Assembly: GCF_013407165.1 (NCBI RefSeq)
Contig: NZ_CP026994.1
Coordinates: forward strand, 248,001 to 312,000
Direction of reading: 5' to 3'
From: Nitrosopumilus oxyclinae
Lineage (GTDB): Archaea > Thermoproteota > Nitrososphaeria > Nitrososphaerales > Nitrosopumilaceae
DNA length: 64,000 nucleotides
Position numbers and translations under genes: made by a program. The notes under the pieces are model-generated. The model ran no database searches. It saw only the letters and a list, made by a program, of their open reading frames with translations, and was not told where the DNA came from. The first letter of the stretch is position 1. Every line of letters begins with the position of its first letter. Shown here piece after piece: positions 26,123-34,600 of the stretch.

Positions 26123-27906
26123 TGCTTGTAGTAGAAATTTCCACTTGTTTTTTGATCTTTATCTAATCTACTTTCTAATTTATTTACACGAGGTCTTAGA
26201 CTTTTCTCGTCTCTTCTAAATGACATGTCTAATGATTTGAGAAATCTATTCATTGCATCAGGCTTTGGCATTGGTGATGTTGCAATCCCTGAAGAGCCTG
26301 ATTCTCCTTCAAATATTATCATTGAATCTGAAACTAAATCCATTAATTGTAAATCGTGATCAATAATAATCGCAGACTTGCCAAACGAGCGTACAAATTT
26401 TTGTAAAAATTTTGCTACGGCGATTCTATCCTCTACATCTAAAAATGCTGAAGGTTCATCTAATGCATACAAATCAACTTTTTGCAGTAGACATGATGCA
26501 ACTGCCACTTTTTGCAATTCTCCTCCAGAAAGTTTTTGGATAGATTTATTGTATAATTTTTTTATCTTTAATGGATCTAGAATTTGTTCTTCTTCCATAC
26601 TTCCTTCAACTTGACCTCCGTTTGCTTGATCTAATACTGACATAACTTCTACATCAAGATCATTTTGGAGATATTGTGGCTTGTATGCTATCTTGATTTT
26701 TTTGCTAATACTACCAGAATCTGGTTTTTCAACTCCTGCAATCATTTTCATTAGAGTTGTTTTACCAAGTGCATTCGCTCCCATTATTCCTAAAACCTCT
26801 CCTTTTCTTACTCTTCCAGGCTCAATCGTTACTGAAAATGATGGATATTTTTTCTCTAGTTTTGGATATGTGAGAATATCACTTCCTTCTTGAAAAATAT
26901 CTGTTGATGAAGATGATACATCAAAAGAAAATTTCTTATCTCTAAATCTCACATTTTCATTTGGTAGATACCCATCAAGAAAAACATTGATTCCAACTTT
27001 GGTAGATAAGATACCTGAAACAATTCCATATGCTGTAGGTTCTCCATATAACACTTCGATATAGTCACTTAGAAAATCTAACAATGTTAAATCATGTTCT
27101 ACCACCATTACACTTTTTCCAATTTTAGCTAAATTTTGTATTACTCTTGCTACACCAGTTCTTTGGAAAACATCGTTGTATGAAGATGGTTCGTCAAAAA
27201 AGTAAAATTCTGTATCTTTTGATGCTGCTGTTGCAACTGCAATTCTTTGTAATTCACCACCACTTAGTTCTTTCAAACTTTGTTCCATTGAGTTTTCTAA
27301 CCCTAACGTTTTGATTAGTTCTCTTGATACTCCCCGTTCATCATATTTGTCTAGTAATTCTTTTCCTGTTCCATCAAATGCTTCGGCAATGTGATGGACT
27401 TGTTGTGGTTTAATAGAAGCTCGAATTTGTTTTTGTTCAATCTTTTCAAAATGTTGTTTAAGTTCTGTTCCGCTGTAATGTTTTAAAACCTCATCCCATT
27501 CAGGTGGATTTTCATATCTACCTAAATTTGGTTTAAGATTTCCTGATAGGATGTTGACTACTGTACTTTTCCCCATTCCATTTCTTCCCAAAAGTCCTAC
27601 AACTTCACCTTTTTTTGGAGTAGGTAATTTGTAAAGTCGAAATGAGTTCATCCCGTATTGATGAATTTTATCAGTAGCTAGTTCACTTGCTAAGTTGACG
27701 ATTGTTATGGCATCAAAAGGACACACTTTGACACAAATCCCGCATCCATTACAAATGTCCTCATCAATCTGAGCCTTTTTTGATTCTTCGTTAATAGTAA
27801 CACATTCTGCGCCAGATTTATTGACTGGACAATATTTTATGCATTCTAAACCGCATTTTTGTGGCTGACAAAGATCTTGATCTAAAACCGCTACTCTGTG
27901 AGTCAT
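26119..27906 (-). CDS. ABCE1/Rli1 ribosome-recycling ATPase
   Basis: A 595-aa soluble twin ABC ATPase with an N-terminal pair of 4Fe-4S motifs (cluster Cys in CQPQKCGLECIKYCP and CNGCGICVKVCPF). Walker A loops are GRNGMGKST and GANALGKTT, both signature motifs (LSGGELQR and LSGGELQK) are present, and so is the hinge. It splits ribosomes after termination. I chose ATG 27906 (MTHRVAVLDQDLC), the family's normal start; a frame open back to 28011 would run into 5S rRNA. Confidence 0.95.
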   Translation of the reverse strand: MTHRVAVLDQDLCQPQKCGLECIKYCPVNKSGAECVTINEESKKAQIDEDICNGCGICVKVCPFDAITIVNLASELATDKIHQYGMNSFRLYKLPTPKKGEVVGLLGRNGMGKSTVVNILSGNLKPNLGRYENPPEWDEVLKHYSGTELKQHFEKIEQKQIRASIKPQQVHHIAEAFDGTGKELLDKYDERGVSRELIKTLGLENSMEQSLKELSGGELQRIAVATAASKDTEFYFFDEPSSYNDVFQRTGVARVIQNLAKIGKSVMVVEHDLTLLDFLSDYIEVLYGEPTAYGIVSGILSTKVGINVFLDGYLPNENVRFRDKKFSFDVSSSSTDIFQEGSDILTYPKLEKKYPSFSVTIEPGRVRKGEVLGIMGANALGKTTLMKMIAGVEKPDSGSISKKIKIAYKPQYLQNDLDVEVMSVLDQANGGQVEGSMEEEQILDPLKIKKLYNKSIQKLSGGELQKVAVASCLLQKVDLYALDEPSAFLDVEDRIAVAKFLQKFVRSFGKSAIIIDHDLQLMDLVSDSMIIFEGESGSSGIATSPMPKPDAMNRFLKSLDMSFRRDEKSLRPRVNKLESRLDKDQKTSGNFYYKH

Positions 27907-27930
27907 GTTGTAATCCGGTATTTTCTTTGC

Positions 27931-27938
27931 TTTATACC
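27931..27938 (-). promoter_or_regulatory. Predicted TATA box of ABCE1
   Basis: Read on the minus strand GGTATAAAGC lies about 28 nt before the ATG at 27906. This supports the short start and a leaderless message. Confidence 0.5.
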
Positions 27939-28002
27939 TATTTTGAGCATTTTTTAAAATTGGCGTTACGTTAATAGATGAGAATTTGACATCAAATTTC
28001 AA

Positions 28003-28115
28003 GCCGGCCATAGCGTTAGGGTGCGACCCAATCCCGTTCCGAACTTGGAAGTCAAACCTAATGTCGCTGTTGTGCTACTAAGATGCGAGAGCTCTTGGGA
28101 AGCAACAGTGCTGGC
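28003..28115 (+). rRNA. 5S ribosomal RNA
   Basis: The 5' end GCCGGC pairs with the 3' end GCTGGC, and the conserved loop CCCGTTCCGAACTTGGAAG is intact, followed by the TACT and GCGAGAGCTCTTGGGAA helix. At about 113 nt it is a little shorter than most archaeal 5S genes, so the true ends may extend a few bases. It stands alone with no 16S or 23S gene in the window, and lies head-to-head with ABCE1. Confidence 0.92.
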
Positions 28116-28142
28116 ATTTTCTACTTTTCAATCAATCTTTTA

Positions 28143-28177
28143 ATATTGAATTAATTGGGTTGATGTGAATTCAATAT
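28143..28177. repeat. 10-bp inverted repeat over the start of the 42-aa zinc finger gene
   Basis: ATATTGAATT (28143-28152) and AATTCAATAT (28168-28177) are perfect inverse copies around a 15-nt loop. The right arm covers the first bases of the ATG at 28176 and the left arm abuts a TATA-like TTTTAATA. It could be an operator or an RNA hairpin hiding the start codon. Confidence 0.5.
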
Positions 28178-28304
28178 GCCAAATTGTTCTGTTTGTGGAG
28201 AAACATGTGATAATGATATCAGATTGCTAAATCATATGATGGAGAAACATGGCTGGAGAAATCCAAATGTTGGCACACCTGATAGAAACAGTAGAGGATA
28301 CTAA
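28176..28304 (+). CDS. 42-aa C2H2 zinc finger protein
   Basis: A very short gene, MPNCSVCGET at the start and ending NSRGY. The ligands C4, C7, H20 and H25 give C-x2-C-x12-H-x4-H, the canonical C2H2 spacing, with hydrophobics in between (IRLLNHMMEKHGW). It may bind DNA or RNA or act as a partner-binding finger. It ends 2 nt before the convergent aminopeptidase gene. Small single-finger proteins of this type are common in archaea but few have known roles. Confidence 0.65.
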   Translation: MPNCSVCGETCDNDIRLLNHMMEKHGWRNPNVGTPDRNSRGY

Positions 28305-28306
28305 TT

Positions 28307-29776
28307 CTATAAGTTTTGTAAATAATCTAAAATTAATCTCACTCCAAAACCTGTCGCACCTTTTGGATTGTATGATTTTTCTTTTGTGGCTGTTTGTGTC
28401 CATGCAACTCCTGCAATGTCAATATGTGTCCATGGGGTTTTTTCAATTGCATTTTTTAAAAATGCAGCTGCTGTAATAGTTCCAGCTGCTCTTCCGATTC
28501 CAATATTTTTCATATCTGCAACATCTGATTTTATCATATCCATATAGTCTTGATTCAATGGTAATTCCCAGACTTCTTCAGTTGTTCTTTTAGAAGACTC
28601 GTTGATCTTCTTTGTTAGTTTTTCATCATTTGATACAATTGCTGCGACATTGGTTCCAAGTGCTACAATACATGCACCTGTAAGCGTAGCAAAATCAATA
28701 ATTGCCTTTGGAGAATAGTGTTTTTCTCCATACGATAGTGCATCAGCTAAAATTAATCTTCCTTCTGCATCTGTATTTAGAATTTCAGCTGTTTTTCCAC
28801 TGTATAATTTTATAATGTCTCCTGGTCTGTATGACTCTCCACCTGGCATATTTTCAACTGATGGAATAATACCTACAACATTGATTGGTAGTTTTAATTC
28901 TGAAATGGATTTCATGATTCCTAATACTGTACATCCACCACACTTGTCGAATTTCATTTCATCCATTGCTGCTCCTGGTTTTAATGAAATACCGCCTGTA
29001 TCAAATGTCACTGCTTTTCCTACAAGGACAATTGGTTTGTCATTTTTTCTACCACGATTATGTTCTAGAATAATTAATTTTGGTTGATTGTTACTTCCTT
29101 GACCTACTGCTGAAATACCACCGAATCCTTTTTTCTTTAATTCAGGTTCTGAAATGATATTACATTTCATTTTATTTTTCTTTGACATAATTTTTGCAAA
29201 GTTTGCTAATGTTGTAGGGGTACATTCGTTTGGAGGTAAATTGGCAATACTTTTGGTAAATATCGCACCGTTTGCAACAATCTCAGATATTTTGACAGCT
29301 TTTGTAATTTTATCTGATTTTGAAACAATGATGGTAAGATTTGGAGAAGTTTCAATTTTTTCCGTCTTGAATTTTTCAAATTTGTAAAGAGCCATTTTTG
29401 TACCTTCGATGATTTGAGATACTGCAGAAATTGGGTCTGTTACAAAACTTGGGGGTGATATGATTGAAAATTCTGATAATTTCAACTCTCTTGCTTTTTG
29501 AGCAATTTTTCCTGAGACAAATCTAATGGTATCTTTCGATAGATTCTCTTTTTTTCCTATACCTGCAAGTAGGATTCTTTGTATGGGTTTTCCAGGTATT
29601 GGAACGATACTGAATTTTCCTAATTTTCCTTCCATATCTTTTAGAGATTGATTAATTGCCGATGTAGTTTTACTGTCAAATTTTGGTAATCCTAAAACTT
29701 TGTTAGAATTTTCTAATACAAATCCACATAGAAGACTCGTTCTCTTTTTAGCGGAACTTTCAGTTTTAATCTTCAT
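28307..29776 (-). CDS. pepA: Leucyl aminopeptidase (M17 family)
   Basis: A 489-aa cytosolic two-metal aminopeptidase. The signature NTDAEGRLILADAL is present, as are KAVTFDTGGISLKP and KFDKCGG with the metal-binding Lys and Asp residues. M17 enzymes trim N-terminal residues from peptides as hexamers. The N-terminal non-catalytic domain (residues 1-160) is complete. Confidence 0.93.
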   Translation of the reverse strand: MKIKTESSAKKRTSLLCGFVLENSNKVLGLPKFDSKTTSAINQSLKDMEGKLGKFSIVPIPGKPIQRILLAGIGKKENLSKDTIRFVSGKIAQKARELKLSEFSIISPPSFVTDPISAVSQIIEGTKMALYKFEKFKTEKIETSPNLTIIVSKSDKITKAVKISEIVANGAIFTKSIANLPPNECTPTTLANFAKIMSKKNKMKCNIISEPELKKKGFGGISAVGQGSNNQPKLIILEHNRGRKNDKPIVLVGKAVTFDTGGISLKPGAAMDEMKFDKCGGCTVLGIMKSISELKLPINVVGIIPSVENMPGGESYRPGDIIKLYSGKTAEILNTDAEGRLILADALSYGEKHYSPKAIIDFATLTGACIVALGTNVAAIVSNDEKLTKKINESSKRTTEEVWELPLNQDYMDMIKSDVADMKNIGIGRAAGTITAAAFLKNAIEKTPWTHIDIAGVAWTQTATKEKSYNPKGATGFGVRLILDYLQNL

Positions 29777-29813
29777 ATTGAAATTCTCTTTTTTAAAGTA
29801 TTATTTAGATTTA

Positions 29814-30191
29814 CTATAGATCTATTATCTTACTTCTGGTAATCAGACTTGCAGATCTTACAAATACAGCTTTAACTGTTTTACAATCTTGTTGGCATTC
29901 ATCATTAATTTTAGACATTGGTGATTTTCTTGTTTTTTTAGATAAAATTGATTTTATTAATGGAAGTAAACCTGCTCTTCCTCCATATGCTCGTTTTTGA
30001 TTGATAAACCAAAACATTTCTAATGCTGATTCATCCAAAACACTTTTCCTAATTTTTTCTCCAAATTCTGAATAATGTCCTACCATTGTTATTTTACCTC
30101 TGGCAAAAAAATTAACTGCATTAGCAAATTTCATGCATAAATAACACTGATTATCAAATAATACAATTGGAATATTTTCATTAATTTCCAT
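29814..30191 (-). CDS. DUF393 (DCC family) thiol-disulfide-like protein
   Basis: A 125-aa protein with VLFDNQCYLCMKFANAVNFFA near the start, the DxxCxxC pattern that names the DCC/DUF393 family, and a later RAYGGRAGLLPLI block similar to the family's SxAxL region. The family is predicted to have a thioredoxin-like fold; the substrate is unknown. Confidence 0.75.
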   Translation of the reverse strand: MEINENIPIVLFDNQCYLCMKFANAVNFFARGKITMVGHYSEFGEKIRKSVLDESALEMFWFINQKRAYGGRAGLLPLIKSILSKKTRKSPMSKINDECQQDCKTVKAVFVRSASLITRSKIIDL

Positions 30192-30258
30192 GATATTCTA
30201 GAGTAACGATCAAATTAAAATTTTACAAACTTAATACCTGAATTTTATTTTGATTATT

Positions 30259-30825
30259 ATGACATTAATTGTAGATGATCCTGATTCTAGTCGTACTAAA
30301 ACTGGGGAATTCCCTTGTGTATCATGCCATACTGATTGTTGTAAAGAATATGTGATATTTGTAAATGCTCATGATGTTTACAGACTATCAACTGGATTGG
30401 GAATGGCTCCTAAAAAATTCTTAGAGATTTATGGTGCAAAAGATTATTCTCTTGGAATTCAGGTGGAAGAAGGTCTAATTGATCTTGCCTTGAAACAAAA
30501 CAAAGGCGGATGTGAATTTCTTGAAGAAACTAAAGATGTCTTTAGATGTACAGTAAATGATTTCAAGCCAGGAGTGTGCAAATCATATCCGTTTTCAATG
30601 AAAAATGGAAAATTAATTCAAATGAGCAATATAATGTGCCCTGTAGATTGGGATCTTGCAGAATTTGAGAAAATGATGGTAAGTCATCTTAAAAAAGATG
30701 AATCTGAGTGGAAGTTCTATGATGAAATTGTTAAGGAGTGGAATGTAAAGCATGGAACAAAAAAGTCATTAGCTGCATTTTTGAAATTTATGTTAGAAAA
30801 AGTAGAACTCTCTTTGACATCTTAA
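30259..30825 (+). CDS. YkgJ-type cysteine cluster protein
   Basis: A 188-aa protein with the spaced Cys set of the YkgJ/Fe-S-oxidoreductase-like family: PCVSCHTDCCKEY near residue 18, GGCEF in the middle, then FRCTVNDFKPGVCKSYPF and a later MCPVDW. These residues probably bind zinc or an iron-sulfur cluster. The reaction is unknown. ATG 30259 is preferred over a TTG at 30250. Confidence 0.75.
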   Translation: MTLIVDDPDSSRTKTGEFPCVSCHTDCCKEYVIFVNAHDVYRLSTGLGMAPKKFLEIYGAKDYSLGIQVEEGLIDLALKQNKGGCEFLEETKDVFRCTVNDFKPGVCKSYPFSMKNGKLIQMSNIMCPVDWDLAEFEKMMVSHLKKDESEWKFYDEIVKEWNVKHGTKKSLAAFLKFMLEKVELSLTS

Positions 30826-30885
30826 TTGTATTATGATCCCTATCTCTTTGAAGTTTTGGGATGAGTGGTTTTCTTTAGAAGTAGA

Positions 30886-30894
30886 TTTTTATTC
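30886..30894 (+). promoter_or_regulatory. Predicted TATA box of the pentose phosphate operon
   Basis: TTTTTATTC is centred about 28 nt before the second in-frame ATG at 30918 and about 19 nt before the first at 30909, so a leaderless message would favour 30918. Confidence 0.4.
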
Positions 30895-30908
30895 AATTTA
30901 TCAGGATA

Positions 30909-32585
30909 ATGTTGCAGATGGGGCTTAACTATTACCAAATTAAGAAAAATATTCTTCGAGCTCGTAAATTAGTAATTAGAGGAACTAATGCTGCAGGATC
31001 TGGTCATCCTGGCGGTTCATTTTCTATGGCCGAAATTTTAGGATGTTTATTTAACAAACATTTGAAATTTGATCCTGACAATCCTCAATGGGATGATAGA
31101 GATCGATTAGTTTTGTCAAAAGGACATGCTGCTCCTGGATTGTTTTCTAATATGGCAGTTGCAGGGTATTTCCCAGAATCTGAAATTGACACACTTCGAA
31201 AATTTGGTAGTAAACTGCAAGGACATCCAGATCTAAAATGTCCTGGAGTAGAATTTTGTGGAGGTTCTCTAGGCACAGGATTGTCGTATTCTATTGGAAT
31301 TGCACTTGCAGCAAAAATTGATTCCAAAAACCATCATGTCTATACTATCATTGGAGATGGAGAGTCTGATGAAGGACAAGTTTGGGAAGCTGCAATGACT
31401 GCTTCAAAATATAAAGTTGATAATCTCACAGCATTTCTTGATAGAAATTTCATTCAACAGGATTCATACACTGAAAAAATTATGCCACTGGATGAAAATT
31501 TAGAAGGTTCAGAAATTTCTGAAATGTGGAAAGATGCATCACGTTGGAAAACTGGTGATAAATGGAGATCATTTGGTTGGAATGTAATTGAAATTGATGG
31601 ACATCGCGTTGAACAAATTGATGCTGCTATTATGAAAGCCAATGCTACAAAAGGAGTTCCCACTATAATCATCTCAAGAACAATTAAAGGAAAATCTATT
31701 GAACACATGGAAGATAATCCACAATGGCATGGCAAAGCCCCAGACTCTGATGTTGTTCCAATAATTAATCTTGAATTGGATTCACAATTTATGATTGCAC
31801 CATCCATTATTGCTGGAGATATGACAAATTTAGAAAATGAAATTAAGCGATGTGTTACTGGTAGAGCAGATTACATTCATCTTGATGTGATGGATGGCCA
31901 ATTTGTTCCAACAAAAACATTTGATCATAATAAAATAAAAGAACTAAGGCCTCTTACAGTAATTCCATTTGACACTCACTTGATGATTACTGAACCTGTA
32001 AAATATGTGAAAGACTATGTTGATGCTGGTAGTGATATTATCACTGTTCATGCTGAAGTGACTGATGAATCTAGTTTTGGAGAAATTCATGATGTATTAA
32101 GACAAAATCAGGTAGGTGTGGGTTTATCAATAAACCCTGACACAGAATTACCTGAATGGTCTTACAAATTTTTGCAATCTCTTGATCAACTAATAGTGAT
32201 GTCTGTAGTCCCTGGGAAATCTGGTCAAAAATACATTGAAGAAACCCATGAAAAAATGACAAGATTGAATTCTATTTTAAAACAACATAATTTTTCAGGC
32301 TATATTGAGGCTGATGGGGGGGTTAATCTTGAAAATATTGGCTCAGTATTTTCTGATGGCGCACGCGCTTTTGTTGGAGGTGGTGCAATCATTGGTCAAC
32401 GAGATGTTCGAGCTGCAATTAGAGATTTTAGAAATGAAGTTTTAAAATCAAGAAGATATGAACTACTTGCAAAAGCAAATGAACTTGGTGGAAGTGACTT
32501 GGTAAACAAATGGATTGGATTACATGTAATTGGTGAAAAACAAGAACAAATTAAAAAAATTGCACAGGAGGCCGGATTCATTTGA
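30909..32585 (+). CDS. Transketolase N-terminal half fused to ribulose-phosphate 3-epimerase
   Basis: One 558-aa frame with two enzymes. Residues 1-290 are the thiamine-diphosphate domain of transketolase: GSGHPGGSFSMAE, SKGHAAPGL, IGDGESDEGQVWEAA and a cofactor-binding Asn region. From residue 295 (MIAPSIIAGDM) it is a TIM-barrel ribulose-5-phosphate epimerase with DYIHLDVMDGQFVP, HLMITEP, VMSVVPGKSGQKY and EADGGV. About 45 charged helical residues follow. The partner transketolase half is the next gene, overlapping by 4 nt. The start may be 30918 (MGLNYY). Confidence 0.9.
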   Translation: MLQMGLNYYQIKKNILRARKLVIRGTNAAGSGHPGGSFSMAEILGCLFNKHLKFDPDNPQWDDRDRLVLSKGHAAPGLFSNMAVAGYFPESEIDTLRKFGSKLQGHPDLKCPGVEFCGGSLGTGLSYSIGIALAAKIDSKNHHVYTIIGDGESDEGQVWEAAMTASKYKVDNLTAFLDRNFIQQDSYTEKIMPLDENLEGSEISEMWKDASRWKTGDKWRSFGWNVIEIDGHRVEQIDAAIMKANATKGVPTIIISRTIKGKSIEHMEDNPQWHGKAPDSDVVPIINLELDSQFMIAPSIIAGDMTNLENEIKRCVTGRADYIHLDVMDGQFVPTKTFDHNKIKELRPLTVIPFDTHLMITEPVKYVKDYVDAGSDIITVHAEVTDESSFGEIHDVLRQNQVGVGLSINPDTELPEWSYKFLQSLDQLIVMSVVPGKSGQKYIEETHEKMTRLNSILKQHNFSGYIEADGGVNLENIGSVFSDGARAFVGGGAIIGQRDVRAAIRDFRNEVLKSRRYELLAKANELGGSDLVNKWIGLHVIGEKQEQIKKIAQEAGFI

Positions 32586-33556
32586 ATGAACCAATAATGA
32601 CTGACATGCGTTCAGAATATTCTAAATCTTTAATTCAATTAGGAAAAGAAAATCCTAACGTTGTTGTTTTAGGTGCAGATACAACTGATTCATTAAAAAC
32701 TTCAGGGTTTGGTAACGAATTTCCAAATCGATTTTTTAATGTAGGTATTGCTGAAGCTAATCTAGTTACAATGTCTGCAGGATTAGCCGCTTCTGGAAAA
32801 ATTTCTTTTGCAAGTACTTATGCGATATTTTTACCTGGTAGGGCAGTTGATCAAATTAGAAATAATGTTGCATATCCATCACCTCCAGGAAAAAAAGGCC
32901 TTAATGTAAAATTAGTTACATCCCATGGTGGTTTGTCAGTAGGTCCTGATGGAGGTTCACATCAAACTATTGAAGACATTGCTATAATGAGAGTTATCCC
33001 CAATTTCCGAGTTTTTATTCCTGCTGACACTGTAGCCGTCTCAAAACTAACTCAATTAATGGCTAGAGAATATGGTCCATTTTACATGAGGATGGCAAGA
33101 TCAAAAACACCTCTTGTCCATTCTGATTCTCAAGAATTTCAAATTGGAAAAGGAATTACGTTAAGGGATGGTTCTGATTGCACTATCGCAGCATGCGGTA
33201 TTACAGTTAGGATGGCTTTAGAAACTGCTGAATCATTACAACAAGAAGGAATCTCTTGTAGAGTTTTAGATATGTTTTCGATCAAACCAATTGACCATGA
33301 ACTTTTAGAAAAAGCAGCAAGAGAAACTGGATGTATTGTAACAACTGAAGAACATAATATTATTGGTGGAATGGGTTCAGCAGTAGCAGAATCTGTTTCA
33401 GAATCTTATCCAGTACCTATCAAAAGAATTGGAGCCCAGGATATGTTTGGTGAATCTGCACGTGATAATGAAGTTCCATTACTCTTGGAGAAACATGGAA
33501 TAACATCTTTTAATATGGCAAAACAAGTTAAAGAAATTAGGAGTAAAAAATTATGA
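32582..33556 (+). CDS. Transketolase, C-terminal subunit
   Basis: A 324-aa protein holding the pyrimidine-binding and C-terminal domains of transketolase. RFFNVGIAEANLVTMSAGLAASG carries the catalytic Glu, followed by VTSHGGLSVGPDGGSHQ and the C-terminal TTEEHNIIGGMGSAVAE block. With the TktN half of the upstream fusion it should make an active enzyme that moves two-carbon units between sugar phosphates. It overlaps the upstream gene by 4 nt and the downstream gene by 4 nt. Confidence 0.93.
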   Translation: MNEPIMTDMRSEYSKSLIQLGKENPNVVVLGADTTDSLKTSGFGNEFPNRFFNVGIAEANLVTMSAGLAASGKISFASTYAIFLPGRAVDQIRNNVAYPSPPGKKGLNVKLVTSHGGLSVGPDGGSHQTIEDIAIMRVIPNFRVFIPADTVAVSKLTQLMAREYGPFYMRMARSKTPLVHSDSQEFQIGKGITLRDGSDCTIAACGITVRMALETAESLQQEGISCRVLDMFSIKPIDHELLEKAARETGCIVTTEEHNIIGGMGSAVAESVSESYPVPIKRIGAQDMFGESARDNEVPLLLEKHGITSFNMAKQVKEIRSKKL

Positions 33557-34218
33557 AAATTTTTCTTGATACTGCTAATCTTGAAGCCATAAGAAAATTC
33601 AATGACATGGGTTTGTTAGATGGAATAACAACTAATCCATCACTCATGTTCAAGGAAGGTGGTAATCCAAAAGATGCTATGGAGGAAATTACAAAAATTA
33701 TCAAAGGTGATGTTAGTTTAGAAGTTGTCAGTATTGAATATTCTGGAATGATGGAAGAAGGTAAACGTCTTCGTCAATATGGAGACAACGTTGTTGTTAA
33801 AGTTCCTATGACTCCTGATGGTCTAAAAGCTTGTAAATCATTTTCATCTGAAGGAATTCCTGTTAATGTTACGCTAATCTTTTCTGCAAATCAAGCTTTA
33901 CTGGCTGCAAAAGCTGGAGCAAAATATGTTAGTCCATTCATTGGAAGATTAGATGACATTGGTCAAGATGGAATGAAATTGATTCAAGAAATTAAAGAAA
34001 TTTTCTCAAATTATAATTTTGGAACTCAAATTCTTGTTGCAAGTGTTCGTCATCCAGTACATGTAGTTGATGCAGCAAAAATTGGTGCAGATGTTGTCAC
34101 ATTACCTCCTGCTGTATTAGATAAAATGATGTTGCATCCATTAACAAAAATTGGATTGGATAATTTTCTTGCAGATTGGGACAAGCTAAAGTCTGGAAAT
34201 CCTGATATCAAAATTTAG
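33553..34218 (+). CDS. tal: Transaldolase (TalC/MipB type)
   Basis: A 221-aa small transaldolase of the fructose-6-phosphate-aldolase-like class. It opens MKIFLDTANLEAIRKF and contains GITTNPSLM, the Schiff-base Lys in VVVKVPMTPDGL (about residue 85), and ILVASVRHPVHV. It completes a three-gene non-oxidative pentose phosphate operon. Confidence 0.93.
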   Translation: MKIFLDTANLEAIRKFNDMGLLDGITTNPSLMFKEGGNPKDAMEEITKIIKGDVSLEVVSIEYSGMMEEGKRLRQYGDNVVVKVPMTPDGLKACKSFSSEGIPVNVTLIFSANQALLAAKAGAKYVSPFIGRLDDIGQDGMKLIQEIKEIFSNYNFGTQILVASVRHPVHVVDAAKIGADVVTLPPAVLDKMMLHPLTKIGLDNFLADWDKLKSGNPDIKI

Positions 34219-34254
34219 GTATCATTAAAAAATAAAGTTATAAAAATTAAAAAT

Positions 34255-34533
34255 TTAGGATTTATCTGAGCCTTTGTTTGTACTTTTTCTAGAACTAGTT
34301 CCTCTACCTGTACTTCTAGTCATTCCTTCAGTAGAAGGTCTTGCTTTTGGATCAGGCATATCTCCTAGTTTTCTTGAACCAGTTCCACGACCAGTGTGAA
34401 CCATTCTACCTGCTGTTGCTTTTTTTCTTGCTTCTTGGATCTTTCTGAATTCATCTCCAGACCATTTTGAAGCATCTTCATCAACTTCGATGGTTCCTGT
34501 GCCTCTACCAGTTCTAATTCTGATTTTCCCCAT
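34255..34533 (-). CDS. Basic TGRGT-repeat protein
   Basis: A 92-aa Lys/Arg/Gly/Ser/Thr-rich protein with no predicted membrane segment. The motif TGRGT occurs three times: RTGRGTGTIEV at about residue 8, HTGRGTGSRKL near 47 and STGRGTSSRKS near 76, each in a basic, probably disordered context; an acidic helix (about residues 18-38) lies between the first two. This suggests nucleic-acid or ribosome binding in the manner of RG-rich tails, but no family is recognised. It converges on the transaldolase gene with a 36-nt gap. Confidence 0.65.
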   Translation of the reverse strand: MGKIRIRTGRGTGTIEVDEDASKWSGDEFRKIQEARKKATAGRMVHTGRGTGSRKLGDMPDPKARPSTEGMTRSTGRGTSSRKSTNKGSDKS

Positions 34534-34600
34534 AATTTAGATTAAATTATCTTGTATTTATCTAAGCTTATTTTGTATGGGTAGATCTTAATTTTTTATT

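Noticed and set aside
27907-28011. N-terminal extension of ABCE1 to an ATG at 28011
   Set aside because: It overlaps the 5' end of 5S rRNA, adds 35 residues foreign to the family and would skip the TATA box at 27931.
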